The notes beneath the pieces were generated by a model, which was not told the origin of the DNA, searched no databases, and was given only the letters and a program-made list of their open reading frames with translations. Below are positions 48,899 through 60,116 of a stretch of DNA of 64,000 nt, piece after piece. The stretch is from Bimuria novae-zelandiae CBS 107.79 (lineage: Eukaryota > Ascomycota > Dothideomycetes > Pleosporales > Didymosphaeriaceae): positions 7,203-71,202 of the forward strand of contig ML976720.1 of assembly GCA_010015655.1 (NCBI GenBank), in the 5' to 3' direction. Each line of letters begins with the position of its first letter. Position 1 is the stretch's first letter. A program made the position numbers and the translations under genes.

Positions 48899-49134
48899 TA
48901 TAAGGACGGGCTCAGTCTCCTGCATCTTAAGAAGTAGATGAGGTAAGTTGGCTCTATTTCAGCTACACTAAGATGAGGAGACTGTAGGTACATAGGTCTG
49001 CAGCGCCTTTATACGCGGCTGCTTGGCGCGGAGCAGCCCTCCGGGTCCCCTCTGCCATGGGAGTCGCGCTAGGTGTGGGGTAGTCGCGCTTGGGCGCGGG
49101 GTCATGTGACCTACCAGTGTACTGGGCCGTTACA
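48899..49134 (-). repeat. Gypsy-C 3' LTR
   Basis: 236 bp, mostly unmutated, with a GC-rich block (GCGCGGAGCAGCCCTCCGGG) and a CATGTGACC motif. Confidence 0.94.
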
Positions 49135-49315
49135 TTACCCCCCTCCAAGGTGGGCTCAGTCCTCTGAGTCTGTCGTGTTACCTCCTTCGTACTTTACTCT
49201 GTGCTAGCGTTACGGCAGCTTTGTTATCTTCCTCTATTGTCTCTAGATAGGTGCCGGCTTCGTATACTCGCAGCCAGATATCCAGTCGCAGCGGCGGTCT
49301 AGGCTTGTTAAGGTA

Positions 49316-51467
49316 CCGAGGTTTATCACTAAACGCCCCGCCTCACCTAACGCCCCACTTCGAGCATGAACACTAAAACTTTAACAAAGCATAACTCTAT
49401 TATTATAGAGCCTATTAAGGCTGCGCTTACCTACCTAGAATTACTAAGGTCTAGAAAAAAGCCTTAATATAATAAAACTACTACTAAGTATAGTATTAAG
49501 CGATTAACGCTAGCTTAAAGGCACTAAGGTGTTTTAACCTCTTATATAGCCTATAGAGTAGATTAACGCGCTCTTTATCCCTAATAAGAGTAGGAGCTTT
49601 TACGCTATATTAAACGCCTTATAAAGCAAGATCTACCACCTACGCGATTTATAATACGAAATTTTGCCTTATAAATAGCTTAAAGAAAGCTTAGTAAAAG
49701 CTAAGTTAATTAATATATTAAATACTACTAGGTCGACCTTATCTTAAAATAGGTAACATGCATCGATAGGAAGCGCTACTAAGCTAATTTAGCTATAAAA
49801 TATAACTTATTTTTTAAGCTTCTAGAGGATAAGATTTATTAATATAACATTAAGGCGCATTATATATATAATATAGATAAAAAAGGCTTCCTTTTAGGGA
49901 TAGTTTCTAGATCGAAGAGAGTGTTTAGTAAGAGAATATATAAGGAGGGAAAACTTGGGTCTATTATACAGGATAATAGTCGCGAATAGTATTATATTGG
50001 ATAATAGTTATAAATAGATAACGCTGCTAGCCTGTATATACGCGAATAAATCTTACCTTAAGCCTGTCCTAATATATTAATTAACCTTAGGCTTACAACA
50101 GGACTCCTAGTTATAGGCCTTTAACCTTAATAATTACTAAATTTAATTTACCTTATATTTTATAATCTAGACTAATAATAATATTAGTCTCACCTAGCTT
50201 AAATAAGTATTTAATTAAGCTACTAAGCTAAAGGCGCGGTTTTTATATTAATTACTTATTCTTAATAGCTATAGATCCTACGTTACTATAGATTTTATTA
50301 ATTACTATAATTAGAATAAGATCCTCCTTGCAATCTATCCTCTTTATTTAATCTATACACTATAGCTACTTAATATAGCTATGTTTAAGCCTCTCTTAAT
50401 AGCCTACTCACACTAGACCTTAGGATTTATAGAAAGGAACTAAGGCCTTACTTTAATAAGCAAGAGGGACTTTTTTCCCTCTTTATAGCAGCCTAGGAAG
50501 TCTCTTTTATAGAGGCTACGATTTTATAGGCCTTTAAGACTACTAGCCTATTACCTTTTAACCCTATAGTTATCCTATAAAGGTTTAGTAATAGGCAGCC
50601 TACCTTAGGCAACTTAAGTAATAGCAGCTCCTTATTATTAAGCGCCTTAAACTAGAGGAAGACTAAAGGCCTATTACGCTAGGTTATAAAGGATAAGGCA
50701 GATCTAAAGGCTTAGTAGCTTAGTTAGGCTTTTTACTAAATATTAGTTTAGTTAAGGCCTCCTACAGTAAGAGAACTACGGGCTTAAGGAGGCTCTACTA
50801 CATAAGAAGCTCTATAGGAAGCGAGGCAAGGCTCTGCCTTTAAAAGAGACTAAGGAGTACTATAGTAGTGCTATATTCTAGTTACTAAAGAAGGTTAGGG
50901 AGGCACGTAATTACTTATAATAATAGAAGGCTAAAGAGAAATAATAGCAATACTAAAAGGCTAAGGTAAATAGGCTACGTAGATAAGAGAGGCTTATTAA
51001 GGCCAAGATAGTAAAAAGGAGACGATAGAAGAGGGTAAAGATAGGGCTATTAAAGGAGAAGTAAAAGGTAGAGAAGGCTACTAATTAAGCTTCTTAATAA
51101 GTAGCGCGCAAGAGTGCTAAACGCCTTAAATAAGCTTTATAAACTTTTAAGAAGAGAAATAAGGGTAGCCTTAAGGCTTTTATTAGAGTAACTCTTAAAT
51201 AGAGGCCTTTTATAGAGCCTACTACTACTATAAAGGCTCTAGGTGTTACAGCGACTGCACTACCTATTTAGTTACAACGCGGCCAGAAAATCAAACTTCT
51301 AGCGAGATACATGTAGCTATATAGTTATTAACTCCTACTTACCTCTTTCTTATAAAATCTTGCGATAATAGCTATTGTGCGAAGCTCTATAGCCTTAAGT
51401 TGTGTTGCTATTTTGGTGTTCAAAGTGGGGCGTTAAGTGAGGCGGGACGTTTGGTGATAAACCTCGG
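49316..51467 (+). mobile_element. pogo-3: pogo/Fot1-type DDE transposon nested in Gypsy-C
   Basis: Inverted repeats of about 45 bp start CCGAGGTTTATCAC and include CGCCTCAC and AACGCCCCACTT, flanked by TA (49314-49315 and 51468-51469). The plus-strand transposase remnant reads EPIKAALTYLELLRSRKKP near 49410, then ELLRYIKRLIKQDLPPTRFI near 49590 (HTH). YNIDKKGFLLGIVSRSKRVF follows near 49870 (first catalytic Asp). Later blocks are too mutated to place every catalytic residue. 2152 bp. Confidence 0.9.
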
Positions 51468-53913
51468 TATACGTCGTAATACTACTTTACCTAATGCGGT
51501 GCTCCGACGAAGCCTTAGGCGTCGTACTAGGTAAGATTAGGATTGTAGGTAGTCTAGGAGACTTTATATTATAAATAGCTATAATATATATAGCTATTAA
51601 GGATCTCCTCTACTTGCTATTCTAGGTTACTATTAACCTCTATTAGCTCCTCCTCTAGCTCTACCTAACCTAGTAGTGTGTTAGTAGTAGATTTCTATAG
51701 GTAGTCTGTATAAAAGACGTCGTGCATATACATGTATAGTAAAAGCTTAACCTAATAGGAGTGTCCTTTTATAGTAATAATTAGATAGGGCCTATATATT
51801 TACTAATTAGGCTTTTAGCTAGGGTGGCTAGTCGTAAAGCCTTTAAGCGTAATATAAACTTAATTCCCTATTATAAAATTAGGTTTACGTTACCTCATAT
51901 TTACTTAACGTACTTATTACTCCTATATCTAGGCGATGCCTCTTTAGGCTATTTTTATTGCTATAATTATAGCGTTATATTAAATTCTTACGTAGCTTTA
52001 CGCTTCTTCTCGAGACATTTGCTCACGGATAGTGGGCGAGGTCTTTATGCGCTCCTCTTAGTCCTAGTGGTGAGTAGGCTTGCGTCCGAACTCGATCTCG
52101 TGTAGCGATAGTCCTATAGTCTTATAAGGCAGTATTAATTGTGCCTAGTCTATGTAGGATAGCAGGTTAGACTAGTTATCTTAATAGTAGTTAATTAAGT
52201 GGCGTAGGCGCTAGTTAAGGTACTAATTTATTATTTTTATATTACTATCTATTTAAGGATAGTATACTATTAAGAGTTTTTACTTAATACCTATAAGTTA
52301 ACATAGTTTAATTGTAAAGGCTGAGATAAACTAGGGGCCTCTATTAAAAATAATAAACTTAGGTAGGCTATATACGCGCTAGATATAGTAATAATATATA
52401 TTTACTACTTACTTAGCTATAGTTACTTATAATAAAGTAGTAAGAAGTAGTATTTACTTAAGTAGTTAATAACTATAATGACGTTATTATATCCTTTCTT
52501 ATTAAGTAAAAATAACTTAAAGTTTATTAAAATATTCTACTATACTCGCTTTAGTATTAGCAGTAATTTAAGTAATCCTAAGGTATAATTACGAGGTATA
52601 TAGCTCTATTAGTAAGCCTTATAGGTAGCTACGTAAATCTCTACGTCTTTAGTTATGCCTAGCTAGTAGTACTAGTCTTTAAGTAGTTTAGTAGTCTTAC
52701 GTCTTTCTAGGTAAGTAGTAGTTTACGTAGTATAGATAGCTCGAATTAGGTAGGTGCGTAGGAAGTAGACTATAGGGATAACTAGTCTACCCTAGTATAA
52801 GAGCAGACCTTAGTTATTTAGCTTTTATAATACTTAAGAATCTACCTAAGCTTTCTTTTATAGCTTTTATAAGCTATTATAGTTCTGGTTTATTTTAATT
52901 ATTTAGTTAATAAAGGCGTGCGGGTCCTTTAAGGAAAGAGAGACTATAAAGGTATTAAAAGCTATAATTTTAAGGTTTTACTATAGTCCTTAGGCGGCAA
53001 AGTTAGTGAGATAATTTATTATTATTTAGATAGTATTAATATCTAATTACTTAGCTTATAGAAAGGCTCTTGTATAGGCTACTTTATTTTTATCCTTTTA
53101 AGTCTATAGTTCCTTTTACTTACGTAATAGCGTGTTAGCTACTATATTAGTAGTACCTAGTTAGTAGGTAAGCTTAAGGTTAAAGTCTACTACTATTATA
53201 GCCTATTATATCTATCGTAGAGTAAGCTCTTACTTAGTTAAGAAGTACTTTAGCGCTTAATAGTTAATAATAGCGCTAAATAGCTTAGTAGTCTATAGAA
53301 TAATAAGCTAAGATTTTTACTCCTTAAGGGTATAGATTATAGTAAGTATCTCTTTATTATAAATATTACAGTTTATCTATAGACTACTTATAGTCTTATA
53401 GTAAAAGGCGATAAGTCACTAAAAGCTATCCTCTTATAGTTAAAAAAGTACGCTAGTAATAACTCTATCGCTAGTATTAGTTTTTATACACGTTATATAA
53501 TAGGGCGAGTAATAAGTAAGTATATTATCTAATAGTATAAGATCTTTAGTTTATTTGAAGGCTATAAGCTTGCGCTTACTAAAGGCATGCTAGGCATTCT
53601 TTTTAAGTAGCTTTATAAGTAGCTAGATAATATGTCTGTAGTCCTTAAAAAAGGTTTTATAGAAGTTATAAAAGCCTAAGGATAACTATACGCCTTTAAC
53701 TAAGGTAAGTATAAGCTAGTCTTATACTACTATAACTTTCTTTAAATTCTTTTAAATACCTTAAGTACTAATAATTAGGCTAAGAAACTTTATTTTTATT
53801 ACTATAAACTTACTTTTCTTAATATTTACTTATAGGCCGGCTTCGCGTAGTTGCTTAAGTACCTAAGCAATATGCTCTTCGTGCTATAGTAGATCCTCTA
53901 AGTATATAAGGAT

Positions 53914-53925
53914 ATTATCTAGATA
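53914..53925 (-). pseudogene. Gypsy-C RT active site, YLDD changed to YLDN
   Basis: Minus-strand codons TAT CTA GAT AAT in the context AYLDNILIY.ED; Gypsy RT normally has YLDDILI(Y/F)S. Confidence 0.88.
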
Positions 53926-56900
53926 GGCTATATAAAAGTCGTCGAGTAGTCCTTGCAGTATCTTGTTAATATATCGTTAGAAGGTTACAGGACTATTATA
54001 AAGGCTAAATAGGAGTACGTAGTACTTATAGTTTCTATAGCGTATATAAAAGGTAGTTAGATCCTTAGCGTTCTTATTAAGTTAGATATAATAGAAGGCT
54101 TATTATATATTTAACTTTATAAATATCCTAGCAGGCGTGAGCCGCATAAGGATCTTTTAGATAAGAGAAATAAAGTAGATATTTTTTTTTATAATTATAT
54201 TAAGCTTATAATAATTAATATAGAATTACTACCCCCCTCTAGGCTTTTTAATAAATAGTATAGGTAAGGCGTATAGCGCGTTGCTGTAAGTAATAAAGCT
54301 ATATTAAAAGTAGTCCTTTAGGTAGTCCTTAATAAGCTATAACTGCTTTATAGATATACTATATAGCAGGCTTAACGTTAGTATATTATACGCGGTTAGC
54401 TTAATATTATAATTAATGCTATTATAGTGTAGGGGTAGGATATTTAAATCCTTTTTTAAAAAGTAAGTAAGGGTTACACTAGCGTAGCCTGCACGTAATA
54501 GCTTTTTTTATAAAAAGCTAGTAAAGTTCCTTCTTTAAATCTAGTAGGTCTATTTAGCCTAGCTCTTTTTTATAGTCCTAGATTAGCTTCTTTACCTTAT
54601 AAATACTAGAATAGCTAATAGTTATATCCTTTTATCGCGCGTTAATTATAAATGCGATAGTGCCTATAGTATTAACCTTAAGGCCTACCTTTATAAGATC
54701 CTTATAATAGATATGTCTCTATCGCGCAGGCTACTACCCTTATAGAGGTTTAAGCTAATAGTGTAGCTATTTTTTTTATCTTAGCTACGTTTCTCTAATA
54801 GACGCGGCGCTAAAGGGATTATTATAGTAAGTCATAGTAGTGCCTTATTATAGCTACGCTTATAAGCTTATCGCGTTAGTTAGCGTTTACTTAATAGCTA
54901 GAGTTAATAGTTACCTTAGTATCTTACGTATGGATAACGATATCGCGTTTATAGTTAATTAGCACTATATTTAGCTATCTAAGTATTTACCACTTATAAT
55001 TAAGCTATATATTAGCGTCCTTAAAGAGCTTGTAGCTAATAATAAGGTTATAGTAACTTATATTATAGTAGATAAAGTAAGTAGTAAGGTAGTAACTATC
55101 TAGTACTAGGTTAGCCTAGAAATACTTATTTACTTATCTATTTAGTTAACTATTATATCCTGCTAAAGGAATAGCTTCTATATTTTTAATAGATACCTTA
55201 AGAACTTTTTTAATTATACGTAAATATTTAAGGTAGACTAGTACGTAGCTGCCCGCGCTAGTATTAATAAAGCCCTTTAGTTTAATAGTAAGGCTATTAG
55301 TTGAGATATAATAAGGTATAATAAACGCGCTTCTGCTAAATAAGAGGTTTTATACACTAATAGCTCTAGTAGGCTTCTCTAGAGAAGAGACTTCCCCTAG
55401 AAAGAGTTATTTTTTAAAAGCTTATTATAATAGGTTGCCTCTTAATTATTATTATTATTATTATTTAGACTATAGTCGCTGTTCTCTACTACCTTCTGTT
55501 TAATAGAGCCCTGCGGGCACTCGTGGGTGACGTGGCCAGGTTTATAGTAATAATAGCAGGTGGGCAGGCTATCTATTACGATAGGTAGGGTAAACCGTTA
55601 TAGTAGGGTTATCTACTAGGCGTCTATTTTATCTAGTTAATTACGCTTACTATTACTACGGCGTAGCGTACTTATTATAAGTTCTTAGGCAAAGTCTTAT
55701 ACTAAGTTAATATAATTATTATAACACTTATAATACTAATAATAATAGATACTTATCTAAGTGCGTAGAGCGTTAGGAGGCTTCTTATAAAACTTTTTTA
55801 CTTATTATTTTATAGGGAGGTAGCGTTTTTAAGCAAAATAAAAGAACTTGCCTAAAAATATAGTAAAGTTAGTAGTATTTTTAAGGTAAAGCTTCTAAAA
55901 GTCGCGCTAGACGTTAAGCTTTTTATATAGGTTACTATAGGTCTTCTTTAGTTAATCTAGCAGGTACTAATAGGTAATTTTTTAATTACTATTCTTTAAC
56001 ATACAAATAAGTATAAAAAATACTAATTAGTAGCGCCTTTAGTTTGCGTGCGTATATATAAGGCAATATTACTCTATGTATCTTACTTACTATCGCCTTA
56101 GTACTAGTTATAGTTAGCGCGTATTTTATCCCCTAGGCTGTTTCTTTATTAATTAAAAGTAACGTTCTTACTATCCTTTAGTAATAGTAAGTCTAAAAAG
56201 TAAGTTATATAAAATTTACTATTATTAGTTAAAGGGCGCGTAGCTAATAGAGTAGCAGGTATAAATAGTAGTATATAAGAGAGAAAAGAGCTGTTAAAGT
56301 AGCTAAGCTCTTTCTAGGGTATTAGAGGTGTGTAAGGAAGGATAGAAAAGCAAGTAGCACGAGGTTAGATTACTATCGTGTCTAGAGAAGGAGAGAGAGC
56401 AATAGAAGCATGCTTAGCTAACTAGATTTTTAGCTTCTCTATCTTCTACCACGCCTAAGTAAGGGTATTATATAACTTCTTTCTTTTAGCTAAAGCGTTT
56501 ATAGTAATTTAATAATATATATATAGCTATTATTGCTCTACGCTATAAATGAGTATCTAACTAATTAGTTTAATAATAATTACTATAAGGTTAGGTTAAA
56601 CATACTTAATTACGCCTTTTAGCGTTACCTTAATTAGGTTATTACTTATAAAGGTAGGTAGTTAAGGCGCCTATAAGTAATTTTTATTAATAACTTATTA
56701 GATATAGGCTAGCTTTATAGAGGTGTCTTAATTATAGTTCTCCTTCGTAATATAGGCATAGCTCTAGATTTTATTTTCTTAATATATAAATAGTTTAAAT
56801 AGATTATACGCGTTGCTTAGTATATGCTTTTTAAGCGCTAATGCTATAAATAAGTATTTTAGTTCTATTATTATATATAGTGCAGGCGTTGCTACTATTT

Positions 56901-57126
56901 ATCTAATAAAAGTAGTAGGGTATTTAGCTTTCCTAGCTACTATGGCTTATTGCGATTAAATCCTTTTATTAAATAATTATTTACTAATAAACTAATATCT
57001 TAGCGTAGTTATATAGTAGGTCCTTAGGGGTAGCTATCGTCGAGTTATACGCATAGGTAGATTAATTAGTTTAACTAAATATTATATTACTATTACTAGC
57101 TAAGTAGGTAAGTAATCTTAGTATAA

Positions 57127-57362
57127 TATAAGGACAGACTTAGTCTCTTATATCTTAAGAAGTAGATAAGGTAAGTTAGCTCTATTTTAGCTACACTAAG
57201 ATAAGGTGACTATAGGTACATAGGTCTGCAGCGCCTTTATACGCGACTGCTTGGCGCGGAGCAGCCCTCCGGGTCCCCTCTGCCATGGCAGTCGCGCTAG
57301 GTATGGGGTAGTCGCGCTTGGACGCGGGATCATGTGACCTACCAGTGTACTAGGCCGTTACA
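57127..57362 (-). repeat. Gypsy-C 5' LTR
   Basis: 236 bp partner of 48899-49134. The inner (left) third is RIP-mutated (AGACTTAGTCTCTTATATC for GGGCTCAGTCTCCTGCATC); the right part is clean. Confidence 0.94.
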
Positions 57363-58140
57363 CGCTAAAGGGTAATACTAGCTAGGTCTATAAGCATAGC
57401 TATCGCGTGTGGAAGAAGCATATATATAAGCTAGAGTAGCTCTACTTTATGTGTAGGTACTATCACACGCGCAACCTTCCTAGAGCTATATACTAAATAA
57501 TAAAATTAACTAGCGCTACTATATAACACCTTACCTAAAATAAATTTTGCTATTAAGTTTTTAAAGATAGCCTTATTACCTATTAGCCTACGCGCAAATC
57601 TGGCTAAATATTACTATAATTTACTACTAATAATAGTCTTAAAATTAATATAAAAACCTTTAATAAACTAGGTAACTTTAATATATATAACTTTTAATAA
57701 TTAGCCCTATTTTAACTAGTTGATAATAATAGAGCCCTCCACGAGTTTAAAATACTAGCTTTTTATAAGATAATAAGATTTACTAGCCCTAAGGAAAAGG
57801 CAGCACTATAAAGCTCGTATAATAATATAATAAGCTTTATAATAAAGTTTAATAGCTATATAAAGCTATAGGTGGTACGCGCGTTAGTAGAAGCAAAAAG
57901 TAAGGTATATATAAGCTTTAATAGGTAGACTACTAAAGGTGGTAAACGTGGCTTCTTTGCTATAGTTGCGCACTATATTAACTATAAAGGCGCGATAGTT
58001 AACTTGCTTATAGCGCTACTATAAGTTATAGGTGCTTACTTTAGTAAGGTTATAGCTAACGCTAGTACTACTATCTTAGAATACTTTAGTATTAATCGCA
58101 ATAAACTTAAGTACTTTATACTTAATAACACTACTAATAA

Positions 58141-58526
58141 TGTATCGGCGCAGGTCACTCAAAGGATCGATGTTGGCGTATCTCCTAGCAGAGGCATATG
58201 GGAGTGCGTGTATAAGAATGTAGCCTCGAATGAATTAAGTGCCTATAGGCCTGGTACGAAAGGATACGGAAAAGGTATTAAACTACAAAGGCCCTAAGCT
58301 CCTCTAAATACACCTCTTCCCAGATGGCTAGCTAGCACATAACTGCCATAGGTTGACCGTCGGTCTGATAGATCCGAAATAGGTCCGAATCGGATCCGTA
58401 GTTCCCTATCGGTCTGATAGATCCGAAATTGGTCCGATACGAATGAGTGTCGGTTTTCGGATGATCTCGAATCCTGTCTTGACTGGCCAAGGGTTCTCGT
58501 GTCGACGAGCGATTGTTCCTGTTACA
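58141..58526. mobile_element. Solo LTR (family S2) in hAT-2
   Basis: Starts TGTATCGGCG and ends GTTCCTGTTACA, with exact duplication AATAA at 58136-58140 and 58527-58531. It is 386 bp, GC-normal and unmutated inside a RIP-mutated transposase. It has a 25-bp-scale internal repeat, TCGGTCTGATAGATCCGAAA twice (near 58352 and 58410), each followed by a GGTCCGA motif. Orientation cannot be told from the solo copy. Confidence 0.93.
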
Positions 58527-60116
58527 AATAATAACACTACTATTAATAAACTTGCTATAATATATACCTTTAATAGTACTAAATAACGCCTCTACTATAT
58601 TTACTATATACTGAACCGTATTAGCTAAATAACTATATTTAGTCGCGACGTCGACTCGTACGAAAATAAACTTAAGAAAAAAAAAAGTTTTATATAAAGG
58701 AGTAATAAAAGGTTTGATTATTAGGCGTCTTCTTTAATATAATAAACTATATTAACATACTAAATTAGTATAGCCTTTTTATAAGCTATCAGTAATAGGC
58801 TATAAAGAAAATATCTTAAAACGCTACCTTTATTAGTATACATAAGCTAGTTAAGTCTATAGTTATATACTAGAATAGCTATTATAGTGTACTTAAGCGT
58901 AAAGTTAAGCTTTAATAAGCTATTACTTTGTATACTAATTACTATATAATAAAGGCTAAAATAGCTAACTTTACTACGTAAAGTTATAGTAATAAGCTTC
59001 TATTAGCACTGTAATAGATAAGGTTTATAAGGCTTATAGCTATAGATTAATTAATTATTAATAACTATATTACTATATTATAATTACTTAAGTTTATAAC
59101 TAATTACCTTTAAGGTTATAGTAAAAGCGGTCGTTATAGCGCGCTATATAAGATAATTTCTATATTAAAGTTTATAATTACTAAGCTAAATGCCTGCCTT
59201 AAGCCTTATAAAGGCGTTAATTTTACTTTAACTAAGGCGCCTAAAGACTACTTACTCATTAACTTACGCGTCGTAAAGAAGAAAGTAATTAAATACTTTA
59301 AAAAGTTACTTAAAGCACCTGTTTACTACGCTTCTATAGCACTTTACTTACGCTATAAGACATACTACAAGCGTTTATAGTAATATAAACCTAAGGTCTA
59401 TAATCGCTACCACGCGTAGTTTCTATAACTATAGGTAGCCTATAAGCCTACTAACGCTATAACTATAATACTAGTTATACTACTAAAGCCCTTAATAAGT
59501 AGTTTTAATAACGCTATTAATTTTATACTTAACGCTAGTAATTATAAGTACACTAAGGCAGGGAAGGATAAGTATAATTAGTAATAAAAAAAGCTACTAT
59601 AAATAGCTTAATAATATAAAATAGGGGTTATAACTATATAGTACTAGCTTAGGTTATAGCAAAAGTACCTATATCTTTTATAGCTTATAATTAACTTACT
59701 CTTAATTCCTATATCTAGTAGTGACTATAAAAGAGTCTTCTTAGGTACTAGCGATATAATAGACCTATAAAAGCGGAAAATAAGCTTATAGTTACTAGCT
59801 ACTCTTATTTATACGTAGCAATAAATAAGGACAAGTTTTAAGCCTCTAAGCGCGATAGTAATAGTAAAGTACTATAAAGAAATACTTGTTAAAAGCTTTA
59901 AGATAGAGGAGTAGAAGGAGTCGCTATAGTAATTACTATATAAATTACCTTTTATAGTCTCTAGCTTCTTAAAATTTAGGTAAATAATTTAAACAAAACA
60001 CCCCTACAGTCTATTAAAATTAAATAAATATACTATAACACTATAAAATTGTTACGTAAAGCAAAAGTTAGCTTTAAATATTGTTTATTTTGTTTGTTGA
60101 CAACTCTGTAAATAAG

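Larger units (their letters stand above)
48899..57362 (-). mobile_element. Gypsy-C, chromodomain Gypsy retrotransposon nested in hAT-2
   Basis: 236-bp LTRs (48899-49134 and 57127-57362) start TATAAGGAC and end GGCCGTTACA; exact duplication CGCTA lies at 48894-48898 and 57363-57367. The minus-strand purine tract GGAGGGGGGTAA abuts the left LTR. Minus-strand order is: Gag zinc knuckle near 55550-55510 (CYYYYKPGHVTHEC, second Cys lost to Tyr), RT with QRYINKILQGLLDDFYIAYL followed by DNILI at 54000-53900, integrase, and a chromodomain-like end near 51650-51490 (VEEILNSYIYYS.LQYKVS). pogo-3 sits between the chromodomain and the 3' LTR. It is 8464 bp, about 6.3 kb without pogo-3. Confidence 0.94.
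48419..59950 (+). pseudogene. hAT-2 transposase, split by two insertions and many stops
   Basis: It starts MPLKRSHEPVKVAKPAPKRP and runs to NRLNSRVNLLTTL, where Gypsy-C interrupts it, then resumes at 57368 (KGNTS, YRVWKKHIYKLE). Central motifs are LVDNNRALHEFK near 57720 and KVYISFNRWTTKGGKRGFFA near 57910, then IVAHYINYKGAIVNL, the conserved hAT RNase-H-like core. The LNNTTNN motif near 58125 (family pattern LDNA.NN) is cut by the solo LTR. The C-terminus at about 59680-59900 (LLLIPISSSDYKRVFLG) is the dimerisation domain. Stops at TAG/TAA are typical of RIP. Confidence 0.88.
48098..60108 (+). mobile_element. hAT-2: hAT transposon carrying nested Gypsy-C and a solo LTR
   Basis: The right end at 60108 reads, in reverse complement, CAGAGTTGTCAACAAAC. 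The left end, rebuilt with the 5 bp displaced to 35160-35164, reads CAAGGTTGTTAACAAAG: ten of the first 13 positions match and the rest are transitions. The right TSD is TAAATAAG (60109-60116); the left TSD lies at 35165-35172. Without nested elements it is about 3.15 kb. The transposase is on the plus strand. Confidence 0.9.

Noticed and set aside
51824..52105. Plus-strand hydrophobic ORF
   Set aside because: Lies antisense within the Gypsy-C polyprotein and has no motif of its own.
924..60108. AT-rich block as centromere or mitochondrial insert
   Set aside because: Nearly all of it resolves into named nuclear transposons with target duplications; the AT-richness is explained by RIP.
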